A stretch of DNA of 64,000 nt, taken from the NCBI RefSeq assembly GCF_003052265.1, contig NZ_QANS01000005.1, positions 348,285 to 412,284 on the forward strand, written 5' to 3'. The DNA comes from Stenotrophobium rhamnosiphilum. GTDB taxonomy: Bacteria; Pseudomonadota; Gammaproteobacteria; Nevskiales; Nevskiaceae. Position numbers and translations under genes: made by a program. Below, piece after piece: positions 18,976 through 27,278 of this stretch (positions are counted from its first letter, which is position 1; every line of letters begins with the position of its first letter). The notes beneath the pieces are model-generated. The model did no database searches. It was given only the letters and a program-made list of their open reading frames with translations, and was not told the origin of the DNA.

Positions 18976-18999
18976 GCGTACTAATTTTAAACGTGCTGT

Positions 19000-19560
19000 T
19001 TAGAGCGCGTCGATGATGCGATCAAAAATTTCGTCGAGCGAACCAATACCATCAACGTCCACCAGTTTGTGCTGATGCGCGTAGAAGTTCAGCAGCGGCT
19101 TGGTCTCGCCGTTGTAAACTTCAATGCGATGACGAATGACATCTTCCTTGTCATCAGCGCGGCCTTCTTTCTTGGCGCGATCAAGCAAACGGGCAACAAT
19201 TTCTTCGTCAGCAACAGCCAAGTGAACTGAACGGCTAACAGGTGGCTGGCCGAGACGCTCCAACATGCCATCCAACACCTTGGCCTGCACAACGTTGCGC
19301 GGAAAGCCATCAAGGATGAAGCCATGTGCCGTATCCGGCTGCTGCAGGCGCTCTTCAACGATACCGATCACGATCTCATCAGCCACCAACTGGCCAGCGT
19401 CCATTGCGGCCTTGGCCTTGACGCCCATTGGGGTGCCGGCCTTAACAGCGCCGCGCAGAGCGTCGCCAGTCGAAATCTTGGGGATTTTGTAATGCGCAAC
19501 CAGCTTCTCGCCTTGGGTGCCCTTTCCTGAGCCGGGCGCACCCAGCAGAACAATTCTCAT
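19000..19560 (-). CDS. adk: Adenylate kinase (short type)
   Basis: Converts AMP and ATP to two ADP. P-loop GAPGSGKGTQ at residues 7-16, STGDALRGAV near 31 and the GFPRNVVQA AMP-site motif near 84 are all present. At 186 residues it is the short form: the LID region is a brief loop (RAKKEGRADDKEDVIRHR near 128) rather than the roughly 30-residue zinc-type lid of E. coli Adk. The short form is common in Xanthomonadales and related Gammaproteobacteria, which supports the taxonomic guess. Confidence 0.95.
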   Translation of the reverse strand: MRIVLLGAPGSGKGTQGEKLVAHYKIPKISTGDALRGAVKAGTPMGVKAKAAMDAGQLVADEIVIGIVEERLQQPDTAHGFILDGFPRNVVQAKVLDGMLERLGQPPVSRSVHLAVADEEIVARLLDRAKKEGRADDKEDVIRHRIEVYNGETKPLLNFYAHQHKLVDVDGIGSLDEIFDRIIDAL

Positions 19561-19891
19561 GTTTTAACTATCTCTTTGACTTGGAGTTCTGTTTATCCGC
19601 AGCCTGTTTTGCCGAACGGCCGGCTGCTTTGGGTAGAAATTACCTGCTGGCCCTCCCTACGTCAACGCACTTTGTGGCTCGCAGTAGGCTTTCTCCATTA
19701 AACTAAGGGCTTATATCGCCATAAAACCAAGCCCTTTCCGGATGCCACAATGCCCTCCATGCCCCGCGGGGCGACATTGCGGCGGTCAACGAAACTGCGC
19801 GTCCGTACCGGAAAAATGGCGGCGTTTAAGCAACACTATTTTTTGTGCCGCGCACGCGCGGATTTTAAGTCACTGACCAAGAGGCAACATC
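19561..19891. other. 331-nt intergenic region between divergent adk and ppa
   Basis: This gap must hold the adk promoter on the minus strand and the ppa promoter on the plus strand. I see no credible gene, no tRNA and no strong hairpin with a T-run. CCCCGCGGGG (19775-19784) is a short GC palindrome. AGAGG before the ppa ATG is its ribosome binding site. Confidence 0.5.
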
Positions 19892-20422
19892 ATGGGTATT
19901 GAAGCACTGGGCCCGGGCGAAAAGGCCCCCAACGAGTTTTACGTCGTCATCGAAATCGCCGCTAACGCTGGCCCGGTGAAGTACGAAGTGGATAAAGAAA
20001 GCGGCATGTTGATGGTTGATCGCTTCATGAACGTGTCGATGCACTATCCAGCCAACTACGGCTACATTCCTAAGACCCTCGCTGGCGACGGCGATCCGAC
20101 CGACGTGCTGGTGCTGACGCCGTTCCCGATCGTGCCTGGCTGCGTTATCAAGTGCCGCGCTGTTGCCGTTCTCGACACCGTCGACGAAAAAGGCACCGAC
20201 GCCAAGCTGCTCGCCGTGCCGACCGACAAGGTTTCAACCAAGTACTACGAGAACATCAAAGACATCGGCGACGTTCCGCCACGCCTGCTCAACGAGATCA
20301 AGCACTTCTACGAACGCTACAAAGATCTGGAAGAAGGCAAGTGGGTGAAGGTTGCTGGCTGGCGCGATGCAGCGGCGGCTCGTGAGGAAGTTGTGAATGG
20401 TATTAAGGACTACAAGGGCTAA
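19892..20422 (+). CDS. ppa: Inorganic pyrophosphatase (family I)
   Basis: Hydrolyses pyrophosphate to phosphate, pulling biosynthetic reactions forward. The 176-residue cytoplasmic protein has the soluble family I pattern: VVIEIAANAGPVKYEVDK near residue 12, NYGYIPKTLAGDGDPTDVLVLT near 53 with the metal-binding aspartates, and VDEKGTDAKLLAVP near 93. It stands alone with its own terminator. Confidence 0.96.
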   Translation: MGIEALGPGEKAPNEFYVVIEIAANAGPVKYEVDKESGMLMVDRFMNVSMHYPANYGYIPKTLAGDGDPTDVLVLTPFPIVPGCVIKCRAVAVLDTVDEKGTDAKLLAVPTDKVSTKYYENIKDIGDVPPRLLNEIKHFYERYKDLEEGKWVKVAGWRDAAAAREEVVNGIKDYKG

Positions 20423-20446
20423 GTATTGGCCTTGTGGTGCATGAAG

Positions 20447-20472
20447 GGCGAGGCTTTGGCTTCGCCTTTTTT
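20447..20472 (+). terminator. Rho-independent terminator of ppa
   Basis: GGCGAGGC and GCTTCGCC style arms (20447-20466, with a TTTG loop and one G-T pair) are followed by TTTTTT and more T-rich sequence. Confidence 0.85.
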
Positions 20473-20551
20473 GTTTTTGGGCCGCCTGTTGAATATGCCG
20501 TTAGCTGTCGCTTCTGGGTGGTCTTTTGAGTAGGCTGACGCGGGAAAGGGG

Positions 20552-20695
20552 CGTTCCTGCGCGGCCATTAAATGGTGCCATTTAGGCTCCCACCAATCCC
20601 GCTCCTGCGCGGCCTTTAAGACAGGCCTGTGCTTAATGAGAGAATCCCGTTCCTGCGCATCCATGCGCCCACGGGATACAGTACGTCCTGTACAT
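20552..20695. repeat. Three 48-nt-spaced repeat units with unit-specific palindromes
   Basis: The head CGTTCCTGCGCGGCC or a close variant starts at 20552, 20600 and 20648, exactly 48 nt apart. After each head comes a different inverted repeat: AAATGG-TG-CCATTT, ACAGGCCTGT and TACAG...CTGTA. The sequences between heads are otherwise unrelated. Only three units exist and the heads are short, so this is not a CRISPR array. The same DNA read on the minus strand gives a 16-residue AAQER-type peptide periodicity, which follows automatically from 48-nt spacing. Confidence 0.55.
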
Positions 20696-20853
20696 AAAAA
20701 AACCCGGCTTTGGGCCGGGCTAAATAATTGCGACGACTTGGGGGTAACATCGCATTTAAGGGGAGCGAAATTGCTTCCGCTCGAGCACAGATTGCGCTTG
20801 CGGAATTTAGCTCGCAATAGACAAAAACTACTGTCCTCACGGGACAAGTCGTA
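20694..20853 (-). ncRNA. Candidate small RNA (about 160 nt), no gene family recognised
   Basis: On the minus strand a predicted start near 20853 coincides with an 8-nt stem arm (20845-20852) that pairs perfectly with 20733-20740, closing a roughly 104-nt irregular domain that contains smaller hairpins. A Rho-independent terminator follows: the stem 20714-20719/20703-20708 with seven T on the RNA-like strand (20702-20696). A promoter with 18-nt spacing sits directly upstream. There is no convincing coding content. It is divergent from the GGDEF/EAL gene and ends beside the 48-nt repeat units. It does not match 6S RNA or tmRNA by eye. Confidence 0.45.
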
Positions 20854-20859
20854 CACTGA

Positions 20860-20889
20860 CAATTACCCGGCAATGGCGCATGATCGCAA
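20860..20889 (-). promoter_or_regulatory. Putative promoter of the candidate small RNA
   Basis: Read on the minus strand: -35 TTGCGA (20889-20884), 18-nt spacer, -10 TAATTG (20865-20860). The expected start, about 7 nt further, falls at the edge of the closing stem at 20852. Confidence 0.35.
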
Positions 20890-20966
20890 GCATTGGATAT
20901 CTTAAAAAATATTCACTTTCGCCATAACTTGTTGCCCTGATCACCAAGCATTTAGCGCGAGAAAGA

Positions 20967-23096
20967 ATGCCTTTCAATTTTGAAAAAATGACTGTCAGGG
21001 CAAAGCTTCTACTGATGGTTGCTTTGATGAACGGCCTGCTTGTTTTGGCAGGCGCATTTGTTCTTGCGCGTTTGTTTTTTGTTGCGACGAATTACGAAAA
21101 CTTTCGCGAACACACCGTTCATTTTTCCAACATTAATTCAGTCGCCGAAGATCTCAGCAATCTTCAAGGAACATTGAATCTTGGGCTGCGCGCCAGCTTG
21201 ACTACAGACGGCGCTTGGCCTGCCGAGGCCACCGCGCCACTGACCGACGAACTCAAAAGCCTGCGCACGCGCATTCGCTTGTTGGGTCAAGATCAAGAAC
21301 AAGACACCAAAGAAATCGTTACCGCCGTTAGCAGTTTGGCCGACAGCGTTGAGCAAGCGTTGGCACTGCAACCTCGCGATCCGAAAGCCGCGAGCGTCGC
21401 GTTTTCGCAGTTGACTGACGAGCGCATGCCCGCCGTTTGGAAGCTGATGCTGGGCACCACGCGACAAGGCCTCACAACCGTCGATGTAGCGCAAGCCAAA
21501 ATCACGCACGGAGACGTTCTCGCCCTGCAATATGGTTTGGTTGGCATCGGCTTGGCGTTGCTTGCTGGCCTCGGTATTTCCTACGGCATTTTTGATTCAG
21601 TGATACGCCCCATCGGCGATATGCACCGCACGCTTCTGCAAGTGCTCTCTGGCGATTTTCGTGGTGTGAGTTTGCCGCGTCGCGAAGATGAAATCGGCGC
21701 TATCGGCCGCGTGATTGAAGACATCAAAGCGCGCAGTGAACATGTTCACCGACTCGCTTATTACGACAATCTGACTGGTCTGCCGAACCGGCTACGACTT
21801 TCACGCGACGTTGGCGAAATCACGCGAGGTGCTGGAGATCAGCGCACCTTCGCCGTCATGCTAATTGGCATTGATCATTTTTCTGCGATCAGCTCAGGCT
21901 TCGGCCCTCGCTATGGCGATGAAGTGCTTCGCCAGATCGTGAAGCGCATTGAACCGCGCCTCGGCAGAGACGGAAAACTCTATCGCTATAGCGGTGACAT
22001 CTTTGCCTGCGCACTCCGCGAGTGCGCCAGCGACCAAGAGATTCAGGGCATCGCTGAAGATCTGGCGCAGCTGATTACGGCTGACTTCCAGACGCCAATT
22101 CACGCTGGCGAACTCGACACCACACTCACCGTAAGTATTGGCGTTGCGTTATCACTGCAAACTGAACGTCCCGATGAAATTCTGACGGAAGCAGAAGCCG
22201 CATTGCTGGAAGCGAAAAAGGGCGGCGGCAATGCCACCGTCACAACGGTGCGCCAGCATTCAGAACAATTCCGCCGTCGCCTCAAGCTCGCTGATGACAT
22301 TCGCAAAGGTATCGACGCGAAGGAATTTGAACCGTTCTATCAACCCGTTGTTGATGTTGAACGCGGCGTCACGGTGGGTGCAGAAACTTTGGTGCGCTGG
22401 CGCCGTGCTAACGGGCAGATCATGATGCCCGCCGAGTTTATTTTTGTCGCTGAAGAAAGTGATCTCATCCGCGGCATTACCAAACTCATGGTTAACCGCG
22501 CTTGCTCAAACTTCGCAGAATGGAATGCACAAGGGCGTGATCTGCGCGTTTCATTCAATGTCTCAGCGCGCCTGGTGCAGGTTGGCCTGAAAGAAATTAT
22601 CGTGGATGCGCTGCAGCGCTCCGGGCTCCCGCCGGACTCGCTGGAGATGGAAATTACTGAAACCGTACTCATCGGCAACCAGAGCGAGGCCGAAAAACTG
22701 CTGCAAGACCTGAAAAAACTGGGCCTACGTCTGTCGCTAGACGATTTTGGCACCGGTTATTCGTCTATGGGCTATTTGAGTCGGTTCCAAGTTGATAAAA
22801 TAAAGATCGACGCAAGCTTCGTTAAATCGCTTGCTGCTGGTGACAAGCAACGTGAAGTCGTTGCCAGCATTGTCCGACTTGCAAACCGTTTGAACATCGA
22901 CGTGGTTGCTGAAGGAGTCGAAACGGTGGAGCAAATGCAACAACTCCGCGCCATGGGCTGCAAGCTCATGCAAGGCTGGTTGTTTGCTGCAGCATTGCCC
23001 GCACCGGATTTCCCACGATGGGTCGATTCAACGGGCGTATTGCTCGATGAACTGACACGCCAAAACAAGATGCCTACTGCAATCCGGGGCCTGTAG
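20967..23096 (+). CDS. HAMP-GGDEF-EAL membrane protein, predicted c-di-GMP phosphodiesterase
   Basis: 709-residue signalling protein. An N-terminal transmembrane helix (about 13-36), a periplasmic segment of about 150 residues, a second helix (about 190-210) and a HAMP linker precede the catalytic domains. The GGDEF motif is degenerate (YSGDIF), so cyclase activity is unlikely. The EAL domain keeps the key residues: E in AETLVRW, N in FNVSARL, E in LEMEITETV, DDFGTGYSS, K in IKIDASFVKSL, E in AEGVET and Q in LMQGWLF. It is therefore best read as a phosphodiesterase that lowers cyclic di-GMP, gated by a periplasmic or membrane signal. A small zinc-finger gene follows at 66 nt. Confidence 0.92.
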   Translation: MPFNFEKMTVRAKLLLMVALMNGLLVLAGAFVLARLFFVATNYENFREHTVHFSNINSVAEDLSNLQGTLNLGLRASLTTDGAWPAEATAPLTDELKSLRTRIRLLGQDQEQDTKEIVTAVSSLADSVEQALALQPRDPKAASVAFSQLTDERMPAVWKLMLGTTRQGLTTVDVAQAKITHGDVLALQYGLVGIGLALLAGLGISYGIFDSVIRPIGDMHRTLLQVLSGDFRGVSLPRREDEIGAIGRVIEDIKARSEHVHRLAYYDNLTGLPNRLRLSRDVGEITRGAGDQRTFAVMLIGIDHFSAISSGFGPRYGDEVLRQIVKRIEPRLGRDGKLYRYSGDIFACALRECASDQEIQGIAEDLAQLITADFQTPIHAGELDTTLTVSIGVALSLQTERPDEILTEAEAALLEAKKGGGNATVTTVRQHSEQFRRRLKLADDIRKGIDAKEFEPFYQPVVDVERGVTVGAETLVRWRRANGQIMMPAEFIFVAEESDLIRGITKLMVNRACSNFAEWNAQGRDLRVSFNVSARLVQVGLKEIIVDALQRSGLPPDSLEMEITETVLIGNQSEAEKLLQDLKKLGLRLSLDDFGTGYSSMGYLSRFQVDKIKIDASFVKSLAAGDKQREVVASIVRLANRLNIDVVAEGVETVEQMQQLRAMGCKLMQGWLFAAALPAPDFPRWVDSTGVLLDELTRQNKMPTAIRGL

Positions 23097-23162
23097 AAAC
23101 GGCCAGCAGCGCAAAACGCTGCGTAGATGGATAGCAGGCTTTTAAATGATTAGGAGATTTAG

Positions 23163-23390
23163 ATGGTTGATGACGCTGATATCAGCTCAGAAGTAGAAGA
23201 GATTGCCCGCGCCAACTCCTTGGCCGCATTGATGCGCAAAGCACCCACTGCAGAATCGCTGACCGAATGCGAAGAATGCGGAGAAGATATTCCCGAAGCA
23301 CGCCGCAAGGCCGTAGCTGGCTGCAAACGCTGCATCGATTGTGCACGCAAAGCTGAGAAGACCACTGACCGCATGTTTCCGCAAAGCTAG
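23163..23390 (+). CDS. Small DksA/TraR-type C4 zinc-finger protein
   Basis: 75-residue protein with a C4 zinc finger of the DksA/TraR type: CEECGEDIP (about residues 35-43) and CKRCIDCARKAE (about 53-64). The short acidic N-terminal half is too small for the full DksA coiled coil, so it resembles short TraR/YbiI-like members. DksA relatives act in the RNA polymerase secondary channel; this member's role is unknown. GGAG precedes the ATG. It lies behind the phosphodiesterase gene, after a small GCAGCG/CGCTGC hairpin at 23106-23122, and is followed by a terminator. Confidence 0.85.
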   Translation: MVDDADISSEVEEIARANSLAALMRKAPTAESLTECEECGEDIPEARRKAVAGCKRCIDCARKAEKTTDRMFPQS

Positions 23391-23448
23391 TTTTAGCTTC
23401 GCCATAATTCGCAGTTCGCTCAAACCGAGCGCAGGCAGCACAAACAAA

Positions 23449-23475
23449 AACACCCTCTTTCGAGGGTGTTTTTTA
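23449..23475. terminator. Bidirectional terminator
   Basis: AACACCCTC (23449-23457) pairs with GAGGGTGTT (23462-23470) around TTTC, with an A-run before and TTTT after. It serves the zinc-finger gene on the plus strand and the second DUF1302 gene on the minus strand. Confidence 0.9.
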
Positions 23476-23492
23476 TTGCAACCGTTCGACGC

Positions 23493-26174
23493 TTAGAACT
23501 GGTACTTCACAATCGCGCGCGCTGCATCACGATCCATCAGCAAGTTCTTATCGCCACCGCCAGTGATCCAGTTATAGCCCAAACCAATTGAGAATGCCGA
23601 CTTGTAACGCGTCGTTACCAAGATGTCGAAAACCTTGCGGCCGCCGAGGAAGTTGCCACCAGGGCCAGGTGCGTTGCCATTGACGTCATGCTTCGCCGTA
23701 ACCTGCGATTCGATACTGATGCCCGGCAACACGCTCTCATAACGAATCAGAGCGACGAGGTTGTAGCCCCAAGCAAACTTGTTGGCGAAATCGCCGAGTG
23801 GAGCTTGATGCGGGTTAAAGCGCAGACCGTCTACGCCATCGCTGCCAGGAGAGTTAGCCTTCGAAACGCAGTAGTGCTTATTGCCAGCGCAAGCCTGCTG
23901 CGAACCATCAGCGCCTGAACCATCGGCACCCGCAGTCGCGGAGGTGTACGTGCTGCCTTCAGCAATGATCTGCAACTCGTCTCTGTCCGGAATATCCGCC
24001 CAGTTCGCGCCAACTTCATACAGCATCAAAATCTGGTCAGCCGCGATGAGGGCCGGCACCGTATCCGAAGCACCCCAAACCTGCGTTGCGCCCAAGTCGA
24101 ACTGTGCCGTCTTGAAGCGCTCGTAACCCTGAATGTAGCCAACATTTTTGCGGTCCAGTGGCTTGGAGAAATCGGTCGGCGAGTTTTCGCCAATCAAACC
24201 ACCACGATACGGAATGATGTAGTTCGGGAATGAACGAGCCGAACCGTCAGCATGACCAACAAGCAGCGTGAAGGTATCGCAACCGGAACCGTAGTTAGTG
24301 CCAATACCAAGGCCAGGCGTACAGCCGGACGTTACGTCGCTAGGACCATAATCAACTGCACTCGTTACTGTCTGAGCGAGATTGCCCAAAAGAGCCTTGA
24401 GCGTCGAGGTTAATTGCGTTGCATTGGTGATCTGCGAAACCAAATCTGGGCTCGTCAGCGCTGTACCAATGCAATTGCCGCGATGGCATGACGTCAACGT
24501 CGGGCCGAAAGCTGCAAACAACACGTCAACCGGATTGACCTGCAACGGCGCATTTGGACGATACGCAACTTCGCCTTGCAGCGAGATGCTACCAACGGTG
24601 GTGTTGAAGCTGGCGCCGATCAAGTGAATGTTGCGTGGATATTCAATCCAGAGCTTGGCGGTATCAAGCGGTACAGCATCGCTAAACAGTGACTGCCCCG
24701 CTGCGTTCATCGAAGGCACGCCCGGCAGTGGGCCAGAAGACGCTGGATCACCTGGCTGCCACTTCACGCTGCCCGGATGCAGAATGTCTGCGAGCAAAGG
24801 AATGTTGGAGCAAGCTGCACCAAACGTCGCGGTGTCAAAAGCATTGAGGCCCGTGCCGCCGCTCAGAGACGGCAAGCTATTGCCAGCAAGGCTCGGATCC
24901 CAACCGTTGATCGAGTCAGCACCGCGTGCGCAGCTGGCGCGCGTTGCAAAGGCACTCGCGAACGGCAAGCGCGAGTGATAGTTCATGTAGTAGAGACCCA
25001 AGCCCGTACCGTTGTTCAACCATTCGGCGTAGTACTTCAGCGCAATGCCGTACTGGCCCGTGCCATTGGGTTTGTCATCTTTAATTTTGCCGACGTGAGC
25101 AGAAGACGGCGTGATGCCGCTCAAAGGGTTGTCTTGCAAGTAACCCAAACCATAAGGGTCATCTGCGGCAGTACCAAAGCTCAGGTTAGCGCCACCTGAA
25201 GCATTGTTGGTACCGACGATGTCGTTACCCGAATAAAAGCTGCCAGCTGCCGGAGCTTCTAGTGGTTTCCACTCATATTGGTAAAAGGTTTCAACGGTGA
25301 GGCCTTCATAAACGTCAGCACTGAGGAACGCCATGCCGACCGGAATAAAGACTTCTTCAACTTGGAAACCCATGCGGTAGAAGTTGTTGGCATTAACCGG
25401 GTTCGCCGAGTTGATCGAGTTGATCACGTTGAGCGTACTTTCGCCCCAGTTCACAGTTTGGCGACCGAGCTTGAAACCAACTTCGGTATCAAACACTGGC
25501 ACCTTGCCGTAAACGTAGGCATCGAGCAGCTGTAAATTGGTGCCAACCTGTTCAAGCGTTGCGCCGTTATTGCGGCGGCTTTTAACAACTGCGCCCTTGG
25601 GAACAACCTTGCGTGGCAAGCCGCTTGGATCATCAACGCGCAGAGAATCGATGTTCTCTGGCGTGATCATGTTGGGGTGGTATTCGGTGAAGTTGTTGTT
25701 CACCTGATCATAGAAATACAGAGCCTTGGCAAAAAAACCATAGTCTTTGTAGGTCAATGAAAGATCTTGTGTGATCTTGCCGACAGCAGAAAAAATGTCG
25801 TGTTTTTTGTAGTTGAGGTCGCCGTCGTCGTTGTTCATCGAGAACGCACCACGAGCAGCAGCAGCCGTTGCTGCTGGGTGCAGGCCGCCGGGAATCGACG
25901 CCGAACCCTGATTCTTGAACGTGCCTTGGCAGATCTGCTGACCGGCGCAAACATCAGGATTAAGGTTGCCCTTACCGACGATGTTGCTGGATTGATTCTG
26001 CATACGCATACCAACGCCGACAGTCAGCGTTGTATTGAGCGTTCCTGCAATGTCTTCATCGTTGAACGGAACCGTGAACTCCAGTGCCGACGCGAGCGGT
26101 GCATAGCCCGCAGACAGACAAAGGACAAGTCCACCCAATGAAACGGCCCAACGAGATGAAGCATGAATGCTCAT
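23493..26174 (-). CDS. DUF1302 family outer-membrane protein (second copy)
   Basis: 893-residue paralogue of the protein at 13093-15360, counted from the ATG at 26174, which has GGGGAG upstream; an in-frame ATG 18 nt earlier is rejected. The signal peptide ends ASALEF. Shared blocks are MRMQNQSSNIVGKGNLNPDVC, VGFKLGRQTVNWGESTLNV, NTTVGSISLQGEVAYRPN and a C-terminal ...VKYQF. It is about 140 residues longer than the first copy because of extended loops in the middle (about residues 400-680). It has no DUF1329 neighbour. Predicted outer-membrane channel, substrate unknown. Confidence 0.88.
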   Translation of the reverse strand: MSIHASSRWAVSLGGLVLCLSAGYAPLASALEFTVPFNDEDIAGTLNTTLTVGVGMRMQNQSSNIVGKGNLNPDVCAGQQICQGTFKNQGSASIPGGLHPAATAAAARGAFSMNNDDGDLNYKKHDIFSAVGKITQDLSLTYKDYGFFAKALYFYDQVNNNFTEYHPNMITPENIDSLRVDDPSGLPRKVVPKGAVVKSRRNNGATLEQVGTNLQLLDAYVYGKVPVFDTEVGFKLGRQTVNWGESTLNVINSINSANPVNANNFYRMGFQVEEVFIPVGMAFLSADVYEGLTVETFYQYEWKPLEAPAAGSFYSGNDIVGTNNASGGANLSFGTAADDPYGLGYLQDNPLSGITPSSAHVGKIKDDKPNGTGQYGIALKYYAEWLNNGTGLGLYYMNYHSRLPFASAFATRASCARGADSINGWDPSLAGNSLPSLSGGTGLNAFDTATFGAACSNIPLLADILHPGSVKWQPGDPASSGPLPGVPSMNAAGQSLFSDAVPLDTAKLWIEYPRNIHLIGASFNTTVGSISLQGEVAYRPNAPLQVNPVDVLFAAFGPTLTSCHRGNCIGTALTSPDLVSQITNATQLTSTLKALLGNLAQTVTSAVDYGPSDVTSGCTPGLGIGTNYGSGCDTFTLLVGHADGSARSFPNYIIPYRGGLIGENSPTDFSKPLDRKNVGYIQGYERFKTAQFDLGATQVWGASDTVPALIAADQILMLYEVGANWADIPDRDELQIIAEGSTYTSATAGADGSGADGSQQACAGNKHYCVSKANSPGSDGVDGLRFNPHQAPLGDFANKFAWGYNLVALIRYESVLPGISIESQVTAKHDVNGNAPGPGGNFLGGRKVFDILVTTRYKSAFSIGLGYNWITGGGDKNLLMDRDAARAIVKYQF

Positions 26175-26309
26175 CAGATTCTCCCCACGCACGTGTTAGG
26201 CCAAATCTATGGCCATTTATTTTCATGTACCCGGTCGCACCTGTAGTGCGCCGCGTATCTCACGAGTGGAAATTAACAGCTAATTCGGGACTTACGCAAC
26301 ATACCGCAC

Positions 26310-27278
26310 TCATTTTTTACATAGGGAGACAGCGTGACAAGCGCACTGTCGACCAGCGCTTGTCTCGAGGTCTGGCATTTGGCGATTACAGCGATCAAAA
26401 GCCAGCTCACAGCGCGGCGCAAACGGGCAGCCAAATATGCGCTCAATCGGTGATGGCGGCGCTCCGGCAATCACTGGCAAATCACGCTCAACGTCCATAT
26501 CCAATCGCGGACGCGAGGCAATCAGCGCTCGGGTATACGGATGTACAGGGTCTGTGAGCAACGCCCTACAAGGCCCCTGCTCCATCGCGCGACCGCCGTA
26601 CATGACTAATGAACGGTCACAAACTTCAGCCATTACGCCAAGATCATGGGTAATCAGGATTAGCGATAAACCAAATTCGCGGCGCAGTTCCACCAACAGT
26701 CGGAGAATCTGCGCTTGAACTGTCACATCCAAGGCCGTCGTCGGCTCATCAGCAATCAACAGCTGCGGCCGACATAGCAAAGCCATGGCGATCATCACGC
26801 GCTGACGTTGCCCACCTGAAAGCTCGTGTGGATAGTGCTGCAACCGCGCCGTGGCATCAGGAATATGCACCGCCTGCATCATGCGCGCCGATTCCGCCAT
26901 CGCCTGCTGCCAAGACTGGCCACGATGTGACACCAGCACTTCAGCCAGTTGCGTACCAATACGCAGATGCGGATTAAGCGCCGTCATTGGATCTTGAAAG
27001 ATCATGCCGATGCGTTGACCGCGCACTTTGAGCATGTCCTGCGCCGATAGACGCAGCAGATCTTGGCCGTCGAACAGAACCTCGCCATCCACCGCAGCAT
27101 TGCGTGCCAATAAACGCAGAATCGCCATCGCGGTCTGGCTCTTGCCAGATCCTGACTCGCCGACAATGCCGAGCGTCTCTCCAGTAGCCAAAGTAAAACT
27201 AAGATCCGTCACCGCACGCACAACACCATCGGCGGTGTTGAAGCTGACGCTGAGATTTCTGACGTTGAGCAAGCTCAT
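26310..27278 (-). CDS. oppD: Oligopeptide ABC transporter ATP-binding protein OppD
   Basis: 322-residue ATPase of peptide/nickel ABC importers. Walker A GESGSGKSQT near residue 39, signature ELSGGQRQR near 153, Walker B LLIADEPTTALDVT near 173 and the C-terminal oligopeptide/dipeptide extension with VHPYTRALI and a Cys-containing cluster (CPFAPRCELAFDRCNRQ). This extension in OppD/DppD-type ATPases can bind an iron-sulfur cluster. It is last in the operon; the usual second ATPase (OppF) is missing. It overlaps oppC by 4 nt. Confidence 0.92.
   Translation of the reverse strand: MSLLNVRNLSVSFNTADGVVRAVTDLSFTLATGETLGIVGESGSGKSQTAMAILRLLARNAAVDGEVLFDGQDLLRLSAQDMLKVRGQRIGMIFQDPMTALNPHLRIGTQLAEVLVSHRGQSWQQAMAESARMMQAVHIPDATARLQHYPHELSGGQRQRVMIAMALLCRPQLLIADEPTTALDVTVQAQILRLLVELRREFGLSLILITHDLGVMAEVCDRSLVMYGGRAMEQGPCRALLTDPVHPYTRALIASRPRLDMDVERDLPVIAGAPPSPIERIFGCPFAPRCELAFDRCNRQMPDLETSAGRQCACHAVSLCKK

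Noticed and set aside
20552..20695. Possible CRISPR array.
   Set aside because: Only three short variable heads, self-complementary spacers and no cas genes.
20694..20853. 6S RNA or tmRNA at this site.
   Set aside because: The closed domain is only about 120 nt and lacks the open central bubble of 6S RNA as well as the tRNA-like end of tmRNA.
20419..20862. 147-residue minus-strand open frame with AAQER repeats.
   Set aside because: It runs through a strong Rho-independent terminator and the candidate sRNA. The 16-residue period only reflects the 48-nt DNA units. A shorter peptide starting near 20663 cannot be fully excluded.
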